Positions 60,764 through 64,000 of a stretch of DNA of 64,000 nt are shown piece after piece. Within the stretch, counting starts at the first letter, position 1. Every line of letters starts with the position of its first letter. The notes beneath the pieces are model-generated. The model did no database searches, had not been told where the DNA came from, and was given only the letters and a program-made list of their open reading frames with translations. The translations under genes were made by a program, and so were the position numbers. Source of the DNA: Gelatiniphilus marinus (lineage in GTDB: Bacteria; Bacteroidota; Bacteroidia; Flavobacteriales; Flavobacteriaceae); the NCBI RefSeq assembly GCF_042678305.1, contig NZ_JBHUDT010000001.1. One strand, written 5' to 3'.

Positions 60764-60943
60764 TTTTGTATAAAGGAGTAAAAATCATTTTTTATATTGT
60801 AAATTATTGAACGTTTAGATGATTTTGGTTTTAGAATTAGAATACGTAAAAAAATGAAATTCACCCTTCATTGAGTTTTAATTGCAAAGCAAAATGTTAA
60901 TTTGGGTGTTACATACATCCTTGGAAAGAATAATTACTAATAC

Positions 60944-62971
60944 ATGAAAAAAGCGGTAATAATTGGTGTTTTCTTCATTTTAAAATGTCTTGCTATATCT
61001 GCGCAGATAAATGCTGATACTGTTGCTACAAAATTAGATCTCATAAACCATCCTGAAGTAAAAGCACTTAAAACCAATAGTAATGTTACTTTCAAAACTA
61101 TTTTAGGCACCAATAACTGGAAGGCTTACGATTCTACTTTCGCTGTAGATCGCGAAACAGCAGTTTGGATTAATTTCAAACTAAAAAACACCTCTCAAGA
61201 TAGTCTCACAACGTATCTTTTTTACGGTAGTTTTTACATCGACATATATTTTGAAAAAGAAAATGGTTACGAACATTACAAAAATGGTTACTTCAGGCCA
61301 GTAAACCAACGTTCCGAACCTAAATCCTACTTCTTTACAGAACTCACACTCACATCATCTCAACAGGCGCAATGTTATATAAAATTGAGTTCTCATAACG
61401 ATAAGAAAAATTTCACTGCTCCCATTTTGTTCTCAAAACTTGGGTATTTGGAGTTTATGGACAATGTTCAACAAGCACATTCTCCGCCAATAGCGTTTAT
61501 CTACGTCTATTTGGTTTCGCTGTGCTGTATCGCCCTATTTACACTGGTGTTTTGCTTTCGTTTGAAAAAACAAATCTATTTCTATTACATTGGGTATCTG
61601 TTTTTCCAAATTGTTTATGCGTTTCTGGTTTTACAGAACACTCCTGCAACCATAGCAAACCTTGCTCAGCATTTTCCTTATTTTTCGAACCTGATTTCAG
61701 AATCTATACAATTTATCTTTATTGGTTTTTACATATATTTTATACTGCATTTGCTTACTGTAAAAACCTTTAGCCTTAAACTTGCCAAAGCCTTAAAAAT
61801 ATTGGCTATTGTTTGCTTTGGGTATGCCATATTGTGGTTTGGTTTTAGTCTTTTTCATTTCGATTCGGAAGTCAGAAGAATTGCATCCATCATTGTTCGT
61901 ACCGTTGTTTTACCATTTAATCTGTTCTTGTTTTTTTGGATAATTTACAAAGTAAAACATCCATTGTTGAAATATTTTGTTGTCGGACAGAGTCTTTTTT
62001 TTGTAGGTTCTGTCCTTTCATCCATTGTTTACTACAATGGCTTACACCAAGTACCCAATGGCATTTTTAATTTTAGGCACTCTCAAAACATCATCTTTAT
62101 GGCAGGGCTATTGGGCGAAGTGCTCTGTTTTTCAATAGCTTTGGGCGAAAGCATGTTTCTTGTCCAAAAAGAAAAAGAAAAGACGAGCCAAAAATTAATT
62201 GAGCAATTACAGCAAAACCAGATTATGGAAAGCAATATGCGCAAGGAATTGGATAAGCAAATTAACCAAAAAACCGAAGAACTGGTACAACTCTATTCAG
62301 AAATAGAAAAGCAAAAAGAAGAACAGTTCAAGAAATCGTTTACCGAACGGCTTCGGAATATGGAAATGTTGGCATTGCGCTCACAAATGAATCCACATTT
62401 TATATTTAACAGCCTTAATGCCCTTAAAAGTTTGGTAATGCAATCACGAGAGGAGGATGCCGTTAATTATTTAGATGATTTTTCGATACTGCTACGTACC
62501 ATCTTGCAAAACAGCAGTAAAAATATCATTACCGTAGAAGAAGAGCTCGAAATATTAGTATTATATCTTTCTTTGGAAAAAAGCAGATTGGGTAATAATT
62601 TTTCTTACCACATCCAATGTAATTCCCGTGAAGCACTATCTCAATATACCATACCGCCATTGTTGCTACAACCTTTTGTGGAGAACGCTATTTGGCATGG
62701 ACTACACCCAAGTAGCAAACCCCAAAAAAACCTTTCAGTGATATTCGACACCTCCAAACAGCTTAAAATTATAATTGAAGACAATGGTATTGGAAGAATG
62801 GAGAGCGGAAAAGCAAAAAAAATGCACCAACCTCTGGGAACCAATATCACAAAAGAGCGATTAACCTTGTATAACCATATAAGCCATACCCAAATGCAAC
62901 TGAATATTTTAGACCTTGAAGAGAATGGTGTACCTTCAGGTACACGTATAACCATAACATATATAGATTAG
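60944..62971 (+). CDS. LytS-type sensor histidine kinase with 7TMR-DISM sensor
   Basis: The 675-residue protein has a signal peptide (about 1-20), an extracellular 7TMR-DISMED2-type domain (about 45-165), seven membrane helices (about 185-400) and a coiled coil (about 405-470). A LytS-like kinase domain has His485 in MNPHFIFNSLNALKSL, and a HATPase region (about 560-675) carries PPLLLQPFVENAIWHGL and DNGIGR. It should sense an extracellular ligand and phosphorylate the LytTR regulator encoded 3 bp downstream. Both phospho-acceptor and ATP-binding residues are present. Confidence 0.9.
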   Translation: MKKAVIIGVFFILKCLAISAQINADTVATKLDLINHPEVKALKTNSNVTFKTILGTNNWKAYDSTFAVDRETAVWINFKLKNTSQDSLTTYLFYGSFYIDIYFEKENGYEHYKNGYFRPVNQRSEPKSYFFTELTLTSSQQAQCYIKLSSHNDKKNFTAPILFSKLGYLEFMDNVQQAHSPPIAFIYVYLVSLCCIALFTLVFCFRLKKQIYFYYIGYLFFQIVYAFLVLQNTPATIANLAQHFPYFSNLISESIQFIFIGFYIYFILHLLTVKTFSLKLAKALKILAIVCFGYAILWFGFSLFHFDSEVRRIASIIVRTVVLPFNLFLFFWIIYKVKHPLLKYFVVGQSLFFVGSVLSSIVYYNGLHQVPNGIFNFRHSQNIIFMAGLLGEVLCFSIALGESMFLVQKEKEKTSQKLIEQLQQNQIMESNMRKELDKQINQKTEELVQLYSEIEKQKEEQFKKSFTERLRNMEMLALRSQMNPHFIFNSLNALKSLVMQSREEDAVNYLDDFSILLRTILQNSSKNIITVEEELEILVLYLSLEKSRLGNNFSYHIQCNSREALSQYTIPPLLLQPFVENAIWHGLHPSSKPQKNLSVIFDTSKQLKIIIEDNGIGRMESGKAKKMHQPLGTNITKERLTLYNHISHTQMQLNILDLEENGVPSGTRITITYID

Positions 62972-62974
62972 GCC

Positions 62975-63736
62975 ATGGTAAAAATTATTATTATAGATGA
63001 TGAAGTACACTGTGTAGATGTGTTGCTCAATCTTATTAAAAAAGCGCATCCTGATTATGACATTTTAGGCGCCTTTTATAATCCTTTAAAAGGTTTAGAA
63101 TTTATTAAAGATAATCCACCAGACCTTTTGTTTCTGGACATTGAAATGCCCAATCTTAATGGTTTTGCTTTGTTAGATAAAATGCTACCCATAGATTTTG
63201 ACATTATTTTTACAACAGCTTATAACAAATATGCCATTCGTGCCTTTGAGTATAGTGCTATTAATTACCTATTAAAGCCCATTACAGAAAAAAGTATTGT
63301 ACAGGCCTTATCAAACTGGGAAAAAAGGCGTAAAAAAATCACTATGGAACAATGGCAGTTGTTACAGAAAAATGTAAACAGTTCAGGAAATAGCGCTTCT
63401 AAAATAGCATTGCCTACAGGAGTGGGCTACCATATTGTAGAGATAAAGAATATTTCACGCTGTGAATCGGACAATAACTATACCTATTTCTTTCTTGAGG
63501 GCGAACGTAAGCTACTCATTTGTAAATCTCTCAAGGAAATAGAGGAAATGCTTCGCTATTATGGTTTTTTACGTGTGCACCAGTCCCATTTAATCAACCC
63601 ACAATTTGTTAAGGCCATTCTAAAACAGGACGGAGGAACTGTACTTATGAGCGACGGCAAGGAAATTCGCGTCTCAAGGGCAAAACGCAGTGAGATAAGC
63701 GGTATCTTGGAGTCCATGTTACGCTTTAAGTATTGA
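62975..63736 (+). CDS. LytTR-family response regulator
   Basis: The 253-residue protein has a CheY-like receiver (about 1-115, with IIIDDE at 4-10 and phospho-acceptor Asp55 in LLFLDIEMPN) and a LytTR DNA-binding domain (about 145-245, with SRCESDNNYTYFFL and the FLRVHQSHLINPQFVKAI segment). It is the cognate regulator of the kinase encoded just upstream. It likely binds the paired TTTAGAATTTGG sites at 60679-60763 and may control the divergent secreted-protein gene as well as its own operon. Confidence 0.93.
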   Translation: MVKIIIIDDEVHCVDVLLNLIKKAHPDYDILGAFYNPLKGLEFIKDNPPDLLFLDIEMPNLNGFALLDKMLPIDFDIIFTTAYNKYAIRAFEYSAINYLLKPITEKSIVQALSNWEKRRKKITMEQWQLLQKNVNSSGNSASKIALPTGVGYHIVEIKNISRCESDNNYTYFFLEGERKLLICKSLKEIEEMLRYYGFLRVHQSHLINPQFVKAILKQDGGTVLMSDGKEIRVSRAKRSEISGILESMLRFKY

Positions 63737-63847
63737 AATATTACTGCTATAATTCAAGTATGTATAATAAAGAATGACATTAAAGCATATTAACACAACG
63801 AAAGCGAAGGCTTATTCTCATATTATGGAAGAATCCTAAAAACAAAA

Positions 63848-63875
63848 AGTCCCCAACAAATAAATGTTGGGGACT
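63848..63875 (-). terminator. Terminator of the rRNA operon
   Basis: AGTCCCCAACA (63848-63858) and TGTTGGGGACT (63865-63875) form an 11-pair perfect stem with a short loop; read on the minus strand it is followed by a T-run, just downstream of the 5S rRNA. Confidence 0.85.
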
Positions 63876-63881
63876 CCAAAA

Positions 63882-63987
<106 letters not shown>

Positions 63988-64000
63988 AGCTTTAGTCCCG

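Overview
The window is AT-rich chromosomal DNA from a marine-type member of the Flavobacteriaceae (Bacteroidetes). The reasons are Bacteroidetes -33/-7 promoters (TTG ... TAnnTTTG), C-terminal type IX secretion sorting domains, a hybrid two-component system, a TonB-dependent receptor next to a DUF4249 lipoprotein, a monomeric NADP isocitrate dehydrogenase and a 5S rRNA at the right edge. The genus cannot be named from the sequence alone.

Layout. 0.1-14 kb is mostly housekeeping and envelope: a lipoprotein, rplS, a strongly structured non-coding RNA candidate (about 2.2-2.6 kb), icd, a TonB receptor/DUF4249 pair, an export operon (membrane fusion protein, FtsX-type permease, TolC-like protein; no ATPase gene in view), murQ, a small membrane protein and a DinB protein. 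14.2-23.0 kb is a secreted-protein locus headed by a 1314-residue hybrid sensor/AraC regulator. It holds an FGE-sulfatase (SUMF1) protein, a GDGF-repeat type IX cargo, an LPGDQF-repeat protein, a duplicated block of about 400 bp and a truncated gene remnant. Three copies of a TGTTACA-N14-TGTTACA motif lie here and may be the operators of the hybrid regulator.

23.17-41.33 kb is an integrated island of about 18 kb in the 3' part of the initiator tRNA-fMet gene, bounded by a perfect 44-bp direct repeat. A tyrosine recombinase is next to the intact tRNA. The minus-strand backbone is a superfamily 2 helicase-like protein, a Sak4/RecA-like ATPase, DUF3871, a RadC-type MPN protein, a DUF3127 ssDNA-binding-like protein and small unknowns. 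The plus-strand cargo is a defence cluster: XRE regulator, type III methyltransferase (Mod), class II Fic protein with its own repeat-rich promoter region, type III restriction subunit (Res), and an ABC-type ATPase with a CPFC zinc hook resembling RloC/PrrC-family proteins. No relaxase, conjugation or virion gene is visible.

41.3-56.2 kb returns to core genes: CPXCG protein, LRR protein, ABC-F ATPase, DUF983, FAD oxidoreductase, an unknown secreted protein, a sigma-factor remnant, TPR protein, rsmG, fatty acid desaturase, aminotransferase and trkH-trkA. 56.4-60.6 kb holds secreted or lipoprotein genes on the minus strand, one carrying a clear single-base frameshift. 60.9-63.7 kb is a LytS-type kinase/LytTR regulator pair, preceded by a symmetric four-copy TTTAGAATTTGG operator candidate shared with the divergent DUF4412-like gene. 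The window closes with the 5S rRNA and terminator of an rRNA operon read on the minus strand.
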